Shown piece by piece: positions 34,860-47,535 of a stretch of 64,000 nucleotides of DNA; positions within the stretch are counted from its first letter, which is position 1, and every line of letters starts with the position of its first letter. Made by a program: the position numbers and the translations under genes. Origin of the DNA: Narthecium ossifragum (taxonomy: Eukaryota; Streptophyta; Magnoliopsida; Dioscoreales; Nartheciaceae); NCBI GenBank assembly GCA_963920575.1, contig OY986975.1, positions 22,661,897 through 22,725,896 on the forward strand. Direction: 5' to 3'. The notes beneath the pieces are model-generated. The model saw only the letters and a program-made list of their open reading frames with translations. It made no database searches and was not told where the DNA came from.

Positions 34860-35900
34860 ATAGATACCTATACCTACCAACCTACGGAATGTGAAAGAAA
34901 GCATCGGCACCGTTCTTTCACGTCCACTTGAAAAAAATAACAGTGCGGATTCGATCTCGTCCTCGTCCTCGCCGCATCCCGGAATAGAATCTCCTCTCCC
35001 CCTGTCATCGCCTTCTTTCCTCTCTCACCGGCACCGGAAGAAATTTCTCTCGCCCCCTCTAGATCGCCACCGGAAAAAGAGGTCTCAAACGACTCCGTAA
35101 CATCTCCTCCACCTCGCTCCTCTGACACCAACCTCCTCGCCCCCTCCCGGTCCTCTAATAGATTCTTAATCTTCTTCCGGCCTACCATCGTGAACTCATC
35201 GACGAAGATGGCCGCCAACAATGGAGCATCACCGAAGAAGCTTCTCTTCCGCCAGCTGTTCAAGAAGGCGTCCTCCACCTATATATACTCACCTTCTTGC
35301 TTATGTTGGGCATCCCGATAACATAAACCCGGCTTCTTTGATTCCTCCCTCCTTTTGATCGATTTGAGGTGTTATTAATTAGTAGATTGATAGTTTGGAA
35401 ATTGTTAGAAAAATGTGGTGATTTGGTATCCTTCTTCTTGGTCTCTTTCTCTTTTCACCCATCTCTCTTCTTGCCCGCTTCTTTCCTAGCGCGCTGTGGA
35501 GGTTCGGAGTCAATGATTGCATATGATATTGCTCCAATCACTTTGTCGGAGAGTATGTCATAGTCTTTAAGAACCTCGACGGTGAGTTGGTTCAGTTCCA
35601 AGTGAGTCCAACTATAGAGTTTCTTGAGGTGGCTTATGTCATCTTTGCCCTTCTGCTTGGCTCTCTCCTCAGTGCACGAAAAGGCAGGCTCGGGGGGATT
35701 TGGATCGCATACGATATTGTTTGACACGATTATTGATGGTAGTGTTTTTGATTGCAGGGTTGCTGGTGGGGCCGACCACCAGGCTGCCAATGATAATCGA
35801 GGATACTGGGATCATTTTTGGGCTTTTTCTCGCGGATGTCATGTTGAGTTTTGATATTTTCTTCAGCTTATATCTGAATATTCAGAAAAGTTGATTTAAA
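34860..35900. other. Possible relic of a membrane-protein gene
   Basis: On +, an ATG at 35208 opens MAANNGASPKKLLFRQLFKK, and a shifted frame just after reads LYILTFLLMLGIPIT. About 400 bp later, after TTGATTGCAG, comes LLVGPTTRLPMIIEDTGIIF and GLFLADVMLSFDIFF, ending at a stop near 35895. The spacing looks like two exons of a small membrane protein with a lost donor, but no family is certain. Between them on - (35455-35790) a frame reads WTHLELNQLTVEVLKDYDIL, faintly like a SAP motif. Neither can be called a gene. Confidence 0.3.
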
Positions 35901-36837
35901 AGATTTGGTAAAGATACATATTAGATGATGATATGAACTTAGCTCCTCAAAAATTGAATTGTTTATGAAATTTAAGCTACATTTTTGTTGCTTGGTCGTA
36001 CATAAAATAGCGATGACCGTCTGATTAAACATCCGGTAGTATGATAGCTATAATATCCTCTACCGATAGAGAAAGGCCACGCACGCACGCACGCATCCAT
36101 CTCGGGGAACATGGAGGATACCACCACCACCAAAACTACTATTAAAGAAGGTGTGCCATCACGTGACGGGATCTAGGGTCAACTGCATCACAACGACTGC
36201 CACTTCGATTTCTTAACAGCCCACACATGATGACAATGACATCCAGTAAAAAAGACTGTAGATGTATAAAATAACATACCTCCTTCCTTTTTCAGGCTTT
36301 GCCACTGTTCCAGCACGCGCGGCTGCCTCCTCACATGTGCTAGCTATCTAAGCTCGTGACCAAAGTAGATGAGATAAATTGCTCGAGTTTCTCATCCAAG
36401 TAGAAGAGTACGCATGGGTTCCTGAGATTTACCTTTCTGATGACTCCCACCATACCATAATCTTCAGCAGATCCTGGATATGATCCTGTCTGTAGTTTTA
36501 ACAGTTTACCATGGTCGAGGTCGATGACTTGAGTTATAAGTAGGCTAGTAGCCACTGGCTTCAACAAAGTTACAGCATGGATCTGTTGTTCCAGTTTAAT
36601 ACTGGTTTCAACCATCAAGATTCAAGAGCCACACCACCGTACAGATTGACCTCGCCTCTATCTGCGTCTTTTAAACAAGTCCAGTAAACACCATGAATCC
36701 TATTTTTAACAAATAAGAGTTGCTCTCTCTCTCTCTCTCTAATCTCACTTTTTTTTTTTGGCTTATACAATTCTGCTATGCACAGCCGCAACTTCACATC
36801 CCAAATGCAGCTCAGACCCTTTAACATATGGCACTAA
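35901..36837. other. Intergenic sequence and likely 3' region of the kelch gene
   Basis: The stretch next to 36838 is probably the 3' untranslated part of the kelch gene on -. It contains a (CT)n run at 36722-36740. Open frames on - at 36340-36618 and 36615-36827 show no domain and are most likely chance frames in this tail. Confidence 0.4.
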
Positions 36838-39800
36838 TCAATTTGGGATCAACTGCTTGTATTCGGTCAATAACTCGGGGATGTCATCCATACGCAGCTG
36901 AAGAAACAAGCACAGGCATCAAATCAAAATTATTTGAAACAAAGCAATTTCTTTGAATAAATATGCAACATTGAAGTTGTCAGCAAGTTTGGGGAAATAT
37001 TTATGCAAATTCGAGGGCAGATGAGATGCGAATCCATACCTGGGAAGCACTTTTCAAATGAAAAAAGCGGTGAGCCTCTGGTCCAGGACTCATTGTTGTG
37101 AATGGTGCGTCCGAGACAAGACTTTCTCTGCATTGCAATTTGCAATGATTCAGGGGAAAAAAATCCAGGAAGTCCTTTGAACTCTACTGATGTTTACAGC
37201 TTTTCAATTCAAGATGAGTAATTCGAACGGTGTATAATTGCAATGTGCTTTCCAGAAATAAGAATAATGAAGCTCCTATGTAAAAAGCAACGTCATCATG
37301 TCAAACCATATCCAGTAACCACTCTACAGTAGAAATTATGCTATTGTAATTTTTAGTCGCCATTAACTCACTTTGGCCAAATAGAGTATTAGGCTGACCA
37401 TAGTAGTATAAAATTTGGCATCATGATCTCTCACATTGGCAACAAGTATCTGCCAGTAAGTAATTATTCAACAACAATGAACAAAAACAGGAGACGCCTA
37501 TATGAACAATGAGTCGCAGAAAACGATCATATAACTCACAGATGGTGATGAACTACAAGCCGTTGGTAGTCCCGAAGCAAAGGTCCAAGTTCCCTCAGCT
37601 TTAAGGACCTTGCTGAAGAATTTTTCCAGTGATCACGGAGAACCTGCACCACATTTCTAACAATGACATTCATCCATTGGAAACTAACTTGCTCATCATA
37701 ACTCAAAGTGCATACTGCTCAAACTACCTGAACACATGACATTTGATCACCAGAACCGAGCGTTTCACCAGCCAACCTTGATGACAATTCAAGTAGTTCC
37801 TTGTCATCCACTTCATCAACAAAGTTCACTTGAGCACTAGATGAAGAAACTGGAATTCCCAATCTTCTTTGTAGCCCAATTACTGGATCTTCTTCCACTT
37901 GGCTTTCCTGCAGAACACACAGGCAAGCAATCCTAAAATACACAACTAAGCATTTTTAGATATTAAAAAGGTTAAATTGCACCATGAGTCTTCTGCACTA
38001 CCTTAACTAAAGATTGTGATGAATCACTAGACATGAGAACAGGTTTTCTATCAAAAAGGTTCCTGGATGGACTGAGGGGTGACCTCTTTGCGATAGGGTC
38101 GTCTGCAGATGAAGCAATTTCTGAGAGTTGTAGATATCAGTCATGTAATAGCTTCCACTGTAGTAACATAAAAGCAGACGATAAGGGGTTTTTTAGCCTA
38201 ATCATCTTCAAGCTGCACACAACAAAGTTTAGGGTGCGGAGGCAAAAAGAAATTGTCAAGCATACTCCAATATAAAAAAGAAAAGTACAATAAACCAAAA
38301 GCCAGTGTCTCGTATAGTTGCACAAATGACAATTGGGTTAAGCTCTTTGTGTCCAAAAAGCCACAACATCTTTCATGGAAAATAAGGCAAAAACATCTAT
38401 GTCATTACGAACCACTAATACAGTACATACCTTCTGGAACTAGCCACCACAAATCGCCGAACGTGGTTTTCCCATCAAAACCACCAAATAAAAGATAGCG
38501 TGAGCCCAGGTAAGTCATGGAGTGATATGCACGAGCTGGAGGAGGATCATTAACAGTTGACAAGCGCTTCCACTGAACGGAAACTGAATATACGAAATAA
38601 GTGGACAATTACACATTTGCAAAGTAAATGGTAAACATAAGACAAGCACCTCTAGAGATCCATTAGCAATTGATATTGAAGTGAAACTATTTGATTTCAC
38701 CCACACTACGAAAGAGTCCATATGAAAGAAGACGAAAGTTCTGTATGTCATTTACCAACTGCAACTATTGTATATTGACATTCGAGGCAATCATGAAAGC
38801 AAAAGAAAACCAAACAAAACTGATTTTTTTTAAATATGCTACTTTTCTTGATCAGGATAGAACAAATCCAGTATTATAATGGGGATTCCCACCAATATGT
38901 CGAAGCTAAATATATAGAGAGAAATGGAACTCTGGTAAAAAAAAATACTGAGCAACTTCTTCCATATTACAGAGAACACTAGAATACCAAATTACCTAAT
39001 GAACACAATTCTCCAACAGCAAAATTTTACAAAAATAGCTAGAATACAAGCTGAGGAATTACAGGATCAATTGCTCAGCAATCTGAAAGAAATAATTTGG
39101 CACCCACTAGCATAACATCAATGTATCTGTCATGAGGTTATAAACACTTACCCCTATCCAGGATAACGCAGTCATTGTAGTAAATGTCATACCTACTGAG
39201 CCACCCTCCAGTTCCATGACCACCAAACAATAAAAGCTGCAAGCAGAAGTTTAGAAATCAGGTTCCACTCGATACAGTTATCATCTGATTCAAACTAAGC
39301 AATCAGGTCAACAACATGATGGCATTTCTAGTAAGTTATCATGCCATGGAAACAACAGAACCCATCACCCAAAAAAAAAAAACCTCTTAGGGCCTGCTAA
39401 AATCCATAGTTTGTCAAATTTCAAGAGTGTCTGCCTTCCAGGAAAGTAGTGTCTGACATTCAGGAAAGACAACTACGAACTTCGGAATATTTCCTTAAGG
39501 AAACATGACCCCTGAAATTAAAGTGATGCATTTCTCGATTAGATCTTAAACCCCCAAAGCCACAATTTCTAGCTCTAGTGAAAATAGAGCACTCAAGAAG
39601 GTTTACTAATATCTGAATTGGGCACTCAGAAAGGGAAAAATGAATTTCAGGAAACTTCATTTAGCAAATCTATTGGGAGGAAGCCCAAATATGATCAAAG
39701 CCTAGATGAGGAATAGATTCACATTCGCCAGGGTAGTGACGGTGCAATAGTAACAATACTCACAAGAGCTGTATTTCCTTCTAAATGGAATATATAATGA

Positions 39801-42442
39801 CAAGGCTTTAATGTCTGTAACAGTGGTTAAGTTAAGATCAATTCTTATATTTGATGAAGTGGACCAAGTGGTAAAGGAAACTAAAGAATCTGCTTCTGGA
39901 TGAGTTCCCATAGCACCAACAAAAAGAAATTTACACATACATTAAAATCAAATTAGAACTATCTAGCATGACTTACATAGTGTCCTCCAGAAGTTACTGT
40001 ATGACCACAGCGTGGGGAAGGGGACTGTCCAGGAAGCTTCAACTGTGTCCAACCAGGTGCCTCATTCTCTACCTTCCACAACAAATGTGAAAATTTAGTC
40101 ATTACACATTCCAATAGTATGGATGAGCATCCGACAACAAGTAGAAACATAACTTGTAATAAATTTGATGGTAAGTACTTTGCAGATCATTTTCGACAAA
40201 AAACGATTGACAACAGCTTGAGAGTAGATATATACTATCCATGTAAATAAGAGATGACATATAGTGTCCAACCAATGTAGTGAAAATACTGCTTAAAAAC
40301 AATGTCATTATTTGTTGGAAAATGACTGTTTTCTAAAAAAAATTTGTGTCGTTGGATTTGTTCTTGTAATCAAGAATCTAAATCAAAACCGCTCTGCCTT
40401 TCTTCTGGACAGACCAACAAGAAATTAAAAAAAGGGAATATAGGCAGACTCAGATTCTTGATAATGCAATAATCCAAAAAAAAAAGAAAAAGAAATATGC
40501 AGAAAAAAATCAATCCTATCATCAGGGGAATGATCATAATGAAATGTCAGAGCAAAACCTAAGACTAAATCACAGCGTTACTAGTGAAAAGACTACATCG
40601 CTGATCAGTGGAACCAAATTTGCTGACAAATGTACTACTGTTGCTGAAATGTGATATAAAAAGGATAATGTTTTCTACCTTCTTCTATAAGGCCTTTCAG
40701 AGCCCATAAATCACCCATAATAGGACCACCACCTCCTGTAAGAAACAAAGATTAAAGCAAAACCAAGACGCTAAAAGGACATCAACTACAAATGGAATTA
40801 TCAATCACGTTGTGCAACAAAGTTTTATTCCATTCTATTGTTAAAATAAGAATGAAACCATCGTCTGAAAATTTACCTCTGCCGCCAAAGACAAGCAATC
40901 GCTTTTCAACCATGGTTGCTGTGTGCCCGCACCTAGGAGGTGGCCCTGATCCAGCAACTGACAACTCGGTCCACTCCAATGATACTGCTCAAGAATCAAG
41001 CAAAAACATAGAATACGAAAGGAAAAAGGTCTCAATTCTCTGCAGGATCTATGCTATTTTATAGTACAAACACAAACAGAGAACATGTCTTACTTGTATC
41101 CAAGATGTACACATCCGACAACCACTTTTTACCATCCCAACCACCATACCTGCACAAATTACATCGCTATCAGAATTCTGAAGTTCTTACTCATATCAGT
41201 GTATGTACAAACGCATGTTCACGACTTCATACGGGAGTTTCATGTGTATGCATACTTAAAAAAAAGTCTAAGAAAATTGAGGCTATGCTTACATGACAAC
41301 TTTTCTGTTTCCAATGGCTGATGCAGAGGCAAACTCCCTTTGTGATGGCAAATCACCATAGCTGGTTAGCTCTGACCATTGCCAAATATCTAGAAGGAAT
41401 ACATCATGGATTAGAGGGCAGAACTTTAATGAGAACAGTCATGAGTTCTCACAATGGAGGCTCGGAAATTAACGATAGGGGTTTTAATCAGAACTCAGAA
41501 ACTACACAATGAATTTCAAAAAGACCAGAATGAACTTTATCCCAACCAAAAAACAAACCTATCAGGTAAATAGAACAATTTGGAATTCAACTAGCCTAAA
41601 TTGCATGCTTACCAGTATCAAGCATCCAAAAGTCCGCCAACCTGAAAGGCATTCATTTCTCTGGTAACTATAAAGACTCAACAAGTCAAGATGTCCATGA
41701 ATAGAGAGAGCGTCTCGATGAATAAGCGCAAACCTCTTACTACCAGAACGCCCTCCAAAAATAAACATATTGCAGTCGATAGACACGGCAACATGGAACG
41801 CTCGAGGGGACGGTCCAACTTGCCCGTCAGACCCACTCCCCGTGCACTCTGGTGTAAACCAACGCTTATTTTCTGAAACAAAGAAGCATTTCCAACCACT
41901 CAGATCCAATGTCGTCTCGAGAAAACCAACCCCTAGCATGCTGGATATCTGACGGCCAGAGGAACTTGCCGGCATGAGTTTAATATCAACAGAGTCACAT
42001 TTTAAAGACCAATTCCAAGTTTGAAATAACGAAACAGTTATGTTCTATAAAAGAATCAAGAAAACAAATGATCTAGCGAGTAAAGGATATAGCGGAAACC
42101 AAAAGCCAAATCCAAACCATCGGTACAAGTAAAAGAAATAGGGCAGGAACAAGAAAGGCGAGAGAGATGGAAGGATTGATACCAATATCGTAGACGGCGA
42201 CGTCATCGAGGAATCTCTTGTCGGCGAAGCCCCCAAAGACGACCACCTTCGACTTCCCTACGTTCACTGCCGTATGACCACTGCGATATCCAAAACACAA
42301 AGATAAAGATCCACATCCGTAGATAAGAGATCGAAAAGGATCAAAAAGAAGACGAGGGAAAGAATGAAGAGATCTTGTGATGCCTTCGGGGGATGGGAAG
42401 AGTTCCTTCGAAATCTGAGGAATCGGCTCTGATCCAATTCAT
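36838..42442 (-). CDS. Kelch-repeat protein, 16 exons
   Basis: Exons on -: 42384-42442, 42183-42280, 41734-41872, 41613-41641, 41293-41389, 41094-41149, 40877-40984, 40679-40735, 39977-40068, 39152-39236, 38431-38583, 38002-38120, 37728-37907, 37540-37643, 37040-37127, 36838-36897. All phases fit and the product is 507 aa. The N-terminal two-thirds is a run of kelch repeats with repeated R-x-G/Y-H...FGG...W patterns such as [40 protein letters not shown] and [20 protein letters not shown], forecasting a beta-propeller. The C-terminal third has [46 protein letters not shown] and a short tail. The same layout occurs in conserved plant kelch proteins of unknown role, so function is not assigned. 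Intron 1 appears to use a GC donor (CGAAG|GCATCA). The start is the first Met that keeps the conserved leader ([12 protein letters not shown]). Confidence 0.9.
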
Positions 42443-42632
42443 CACCCTCCCTCGTCTATAGAGCTTCTCTAACTTAGAAGAGCGAGCTCCTTCTTCTGGA
42501 ATACCCTGCTAATAAGAAGACTCTCTCTCTCTCTTTAAAGAAATCATTTTTATCTATTAAGACGCGCGAAGGCCTGGGCCTCCAAGTGAGGTCCAGTTTA
42601 CCCCTCGTGGAGGCCCAGGCCCCGTTTGGTCC
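42443..42632. other. Upstream region of the kelch gene
   Basis: Likely 5' leader and promoter on -, with a short CT run (42522-42536). A TCAGCAGGG-like core promoter could not be identified. Confidence 0.35.
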
Positions 42633-43340
42633 GGGAACAATGCACCAATTCCAGGATTAGCTAGGGGGTGTAGACGAGCCGAGCCGGTCGAGTTTTATCA
42701 TGTCCAAGCTTGTTTGTCAAGCATCTTATCGAGCTCGAGCCGAGCTTTAAATGAGCTATCCAAAAGCTGTTCGAGCTCGGCTCGTTAAGGTATTGGTGAG
42801 CTCGAGCTCAGCTCGATTCATATAAACGAGCTCGTTCATGAACATCTAATCAAACTTGTTCGTGAACATCTAAGCGGACTTGTTCGTGAACATCTAAGCG
42901 GACTTGTTCGTGAACAGTTAATAGAACTTATTTACAAACAGTTGATCAAAATTGTTCACAAACGGTCGGGGAACAATGCACCAATTCCAGGATTATCTAG
43001 GGGGGTGTAAACGAGCCGAGCCGAGCCGAGTTTTACCATGTCCAAGCTCGTTCGTCAAGCATCTTATCGAGCTCAAGCCGAGCTTTAAACGAGCTATCAA
43101 AAAGCTGTTCGAGCTCAGCTCGTTAAGGTATTGGTGAGCTCGAGCTCAGCTCGGTTCATATAAACGAGCTCGTTCATGAACATCTAATCAAACTTGTTCG
43201 TGAACATCTAAGCGGACTTGTTCGCAAACAGTTAATAGAACTTGTTCACAAACAGTTGATCAAAATTGTTCACAAACGGTTACCCGAGTATGTTTGCGAA
43301 CATTTAATGGAACTTGTTCGCGAACGGCTAATGGAACTTA
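42633..43340. repeat. Duplicated hAT-like terminal segment (GAGCTCGAGC-rich)
   Basis: A unit starting GGGAACAATGCACCAATTCC recurs about 336 bp later (42633 and 42969). Each copy contains CTAGGGGGTGTA(G/A)ACGAGCCGAG, the look of a hAT left end, then GAGCTC-rich sequence and several GTTCGTGAACATCTAA repeats. No matching right end or 8-bp duplication was found. Confidence 0.7.
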
Positions 43341-44597
43341 TTCACGAACAGTTAATCAAAATTGGACTATTGACCGTAACTCTTTAACTTAAAAAAAAAA
43401 CAAATAGTGTTTTGATTTATATATTATAACATCCAACTAGTGCTATGTTTTTCTTATTATAACATCCAAATAGGGCTATTGTATACTTATTATAGCATTC
43501 CAGTGATGCTTTGCTTTATTTATCATAGTATTCATTTAATGATATACTTTATTGTGGTAAATATTATTAGCATCATATTTACAAAAAGTTATTGTTGTTA
43601 TAACATTTTATTATTGCTATTATTGGTTAGCAGACTTTATAATCACCCATAAATTTGTTTTAAGTATTGATTTCATGTGCCCCTTGTTTTCTTCTATAGC
43701 CTCTCAGGTAAATCAACTTTCGTGTCATCTCTGATGTAAGACCAAACACTATATTTTATAGCAGATAAAAAATGATATTAATAATGATATAATTGAGATT
43801 TTATAGCATATAATAAATGCTATTAATAATACTTAATTTTTAATATAATTTACCAAAGAATGTTATGAAACATATGATATGAAAATACACGCGGATGGCA
43901 TTGCAAAGACAATGCTATAAGCTATCCCATAAAAAAGTCACTGTAGTTGCTGAATGTTAAGACTCATTTTAAAATTTATAGCATTTTAAATTTATGCTAT
44001 AATACCCAATTTTTAATAGCATTTACTGAAAAATGCTATGAAACATGAGTTATGAAGTGCACATTCATAGCATTTGTAAAGAGAATGCTATAATTTATCT
44101 TATAAAAAGTCACTAAGTTGCTGAATGTTACGACTCATTTTTAAGTTTATAACATTTTACATTTATGCTATAAATATACAATTTGTAATAGCATTTACCG
44201 AAGAATGTATGAAACATGTGCTATGTAATACACATTGATAGCGTATGCAAAGAGAATGTTATATTTTATCCTATTAAAAGTCACTATAGTAACTCATTTA
44301 TAAATTTATAGCATTTTATATTTATACTATAAATACCGAATTTTTAATAGCATTTATCGAAAAATGCTATGAAACATGTGCTATGAAATATTCATTAATA
44401 ATATATGTAAAGAGAATATCATAAATATGTTATGAAACATATTTAACATTTAGTAGATGTCACAAACTGCTAAATGTTATGGTTTTTTTGTAAATTTATA
44501 GCATTCAGTAGATTTATGTTATCAATACTCAATTTTTAATAACATTTAACAAATATGTTATGAAACGTGTGTCATATATTCATGTTTTCTTGCAGTG
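43341..44597. mobile_element. CACTA-like fragment with ~170-bp repeats and one terminus
   Basis: The right edge reads TTTTCTTGCAGTG (44585-44597), the complement of the plant CACTA terminus CACTGCAAGAAAA. To its left an AT-rich unit holding TTTATAGCATTTTA, AATTTTTAATAGCATTTA and ATGCTATGAAACATG recurs at ~43975, 44148, 44306 and 44494, spaced 158-188 bp. The left CACTA terminus is missing, so the element is truncated or the opposite end lies in degraded sequence. No transposase is seen. Confidence 0.6.
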
Positions 44598-45921
44598 ACG
44601 CCGGTGTTTGTAAATTTATAGCATTCAGTAGAACTTGCCAACAACTATTGACGGACTTCTACTTGACTGCCACCATATATAAAGCATAATAATTTATCCA
44701 ACTGGGTGCATGCTTACATCGGTGTTTTGGTTGGGCCTTTTGGACGGCTCTTGTAAATGAGTCAATTAGGCATGATATGTGAGTTCATGATGGGAATCTC
44801 ACTCTCTTTACTAGCGAGTGTTGATGAGGAAATATTGCTGTTGATCAACTAGTTAAAATGTTAAAATTAGGGACGTATTAAGGTTTAACTCTTTCGAACT
44901 CAGTTCGAACAGATGTGTCAAATTGATTGGAAATACGATCAAACTGAATTAATATAATTATCTAATAATAAGTTTAAGTTATTTCTAAGTTAATCTACTA
45001 AATTGATAAATCTATCAAAAAAATATTAATTACCAAAGCAGCACTTAAAGATACTCTTAAAACAACTAAATTACTGAATTAAACCTATAAAGCAATAAAT
45101 CTAACATTAAAGGTAATTAAATTACTAGGAAAGCAGGTTTAAATCTACTTTTAATTATCTAAAACTTAAACTATTCTAAGATGAAAAGTAAAGAACACTC
45201 GCTTAAAATTATCCATTCCTTAAACTAATCTACTGTTATTATCTAAATTGTCAAGCTAAATTACATTCTAAGAAAGTAGACAATAGATAAAATAATATTT
45301 TCATTAATAAAATCAACTTACAGGAACAATAGAACAACTAAGAAACTTCAGACGCGTATGCTCTGTAATCAGTTTGCAAGAGAGATTACAGTGAGGAAGA
45401 GAATACTATTTATACATCAATTATATAACTGTTTGGTAATTCCCACTTAGCACGATCTCCTCTATCCTCCTGTTTTAACTTTTGATTAGCCATGTGTCTC
45501 ACGATCTCTAATGTTCTCATTGATTCCTCCATGTTGTGACTTGGTCGATCGTTATCATGCTTGGCCGATTGTTCTTCTACTATCGCCATGCTATACTCTG
45601 GTCGATGCATTCGCGCCTTGGTTGGTGACTCCTCTTTATTTTGGTCGACAACTTCTTTACACCTCGATCCATAGTTTCTTTCTGCATCTTAGGCGAAAAC
45701 TTTTCCCTTGCACATTAGATACTTGATGGACCAACTCAGTTGGGCTACTGAAGTGTCAATCATTAAGTTATCGGTCATTCATATTATCAGACACTAACCT
45801 ATCGGTCATATAGATTATCGATCATATTAATTATGACTACGTGTCAGTCATTCATTGATCAATATATATACATTAGCCATTATTTTGGCTAACAACTACA
45901 TAAGTACATATGCTTTTTTAC
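44598..45921. other. AT-rich intergenic sequence
   Basis: No gene is recognised. A 50-bp block (near 44761, containing GATGGGAATCTCACTCTCTT) recurs near 46609, so the interval 44.76-46.65 kb is flanked by direct repeats. A degenerate run of TCGGTCATNNATATTATC words lies at about 45770-45830. Confidence 0.4.
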
Positions 45922-46520
45922 CATGAAATAACTCTAATCACACAATCCAAAAACTTTAGCCGATAGATGAGAGTGAGTTTATATTAATATAATCTAACAT
46001 GTGTTAGCTAGGTTGAGGCCTAACATGTTAGGATTTAGAATGGAGGAAGAAGAAGAAGAAGAAGAATGCACGGACACAAGTTTTTACGTGGTTCACCCCA
46101 GAATAGGGCTACGTCCATGGAGTCGCTGAAGGTTTTCACTATCTCAGAGGCAAAAAGCCATGTTACAAGATACAATGACGGTCGCCCATACACACCCTCA
46201 TATCTTAGGGTTTCGGCACATAGGGTATAGAAAAATTACATAAACTACCCCTATCAATAGATCTCAAATCCGTTCTACCCCAGGCCTCGTCAGCTCTGCG
46301 TAGTGTGTCATGGTCGGGTCCAGAACAATCAGGCTCCACAAACTCAATATAACATGCATTCAACTGAGTCCTCGAATTGTCACATTTTATTCAAGGAGTC
46401 GGGCCACAGGTTGGTACCCCGAGGCACTTCTTCGGATTCTGAGTATTAGATTATATTAATATATACTCGTCATTATCAATCACATTACGTTTTTCATTGA
46501 GTGATTAGAGTTTTTTCATG
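45922..46520. mobile_element. Element with ~80-bp inverted ends, class uncertain
   Basis: The left arm starts CATGAAATAACTCTAATCAC and contains TATATTAATATAATCTAA. The right arm, reverse-complemented, starts CATGAAAAAACTCTAATCAC and contains the same AT block. Between them is GTTTTTACGTGGTTCACCCC, a phrase common in plant Copia LTRs. Just right of the right arm is TGATATCAGAACATAGG, which resembles a Met-tRNA primer-binding site. It is therefore either a TIR element or a rearranged LTR, and I cannot decide. Confidence 0.5.
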
Positions 46521-47100
46521 ATATCAGAACATAGGTCATGTGTTCTCACCTATGACACTTGATTTGGATGCCTATTATAAAACAGACAATTAGGCGTGAT
46601 CCGCAAGTTCATTGATGGGAATCTCACTCTCTCTATTTTTTGTTGAGAGAATGAGTGAGAATCAAATATAAAATGTAATTAATCTTCAAAAAATAAAAAC
46701 AGTCAAGTAGTTAATTACGGCAACCAAACATGTATAGTTCTAAAAAAATGCCTACTCATTTTCTCCATTTTCTTGTAACCAAACGTGCCCTGAAACGAGA
46801 GAATCAATCTCATGTTCACATTGCCCTGACGAGGATGGTCAGCGCATACTATGCAGTATCGGTTGATCGGATATGCAAACCTCAATTTAATAAAGAGAGA
46901 GAGAGAGAATAAGACTGCTTGTAGTCCTGGTGGAGAATTGTGCGTACGTCAATGTGCCCTGCAAACCTGTGGGAGACCACAATAGGCTAACAACGCAAGA
47001 ACTTCGTCTTCGAGGCGCCGTGAACAACTTGTTAGTGTCAACTATTATTTTATAACAGTCCTTCTTGGCTTAAAACTCTTTTAAAAAATAAAGGGAGAAA
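46521..47100. other. Intergenic sequence upstream of the DREB gene
   Basis: No gene is supported. A short GA run lies at 46890-46910. A 60-codon frame at 46730-46912 has no recognisable domain. Confidence 0.4.
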
Positions 47101-47117
47101 AAGAAGAAGAAGAAACA

Positions 47118-47299
47118 TGACGTCATTGGAGCAGTCACTGTGGTTTCATCATGGTTTCATCAAATAATAAGGGGACCTTGGAGAAACCACTCACTAGCCG
47201 ACACGTAACCAAGTCTTCGTCGGGTCCCGCGACCACTACCCACGTGTCAGCAATATCGGGCCTCCCCTCCTCTTACTTCGACCACATTCCGCACGTGTT
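47118..47299 (+). promoter_or_regulatory. Stress-type cis-element cluster upstream of DREB1 gene
   Basis: Within 180 bp are TGACGTCA (47118-47125, bZIP-type), GCCGAC (47197-47202, the DRE/CRT core that DREB proteins themselves bind), and two ABRE/G-box sites CACGTGTC (47241-47248) and CACGTGTT (47292-47299). The arrangement fits abscisic-acid and cold/drought control and possible regulation by DREB proteins. Function is inferred from motif identity only. Confidence 0.55.
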
Positions 47300-47479
47300 A
47301 TTTGTCTGATTTCCCCCACGCGTGTTCACAAAGGGATTTAATCAACCTTATTAGAATAAATTAATAAAGATGGCTGTCGGATATGATGTCAAAGCTGGCT
47401 CCAGCTTTCACACTCTCCGTCGTCCCCCGCGCGTGCGGCTCGAGGTCGATCGCCATGGACTCCGTGGCCCCTATGACCC

Positions 47480-47488
47480 TATATAGAT
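47480..47488 (+). promoter_or_regulatory. Likely TATA box of the DREB1 gene
   Basis: TATATAGAT lies 48-56 bp upstream of the ATG at 47536. This would place the transcription start near 47510 with a very short leader. It argues against the in-frame upstream ATGs (47383, 47386, 47455) as start codons. Confidence 0.55.
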
Positions 47489-47535
47489 ATTTCTCGATCG
47501 TAACCCAACTCTGGACGTTGTTGGAGATTGATCAA

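Noticed and set aside
47383..47535. Upstream in-frame extension of the DREB1 reading frame
   Set aside because: A TATA box lies inside it, the residues are unlike DREB1 N-termini, and the downstream ATG at 47536 gives a normal protein.
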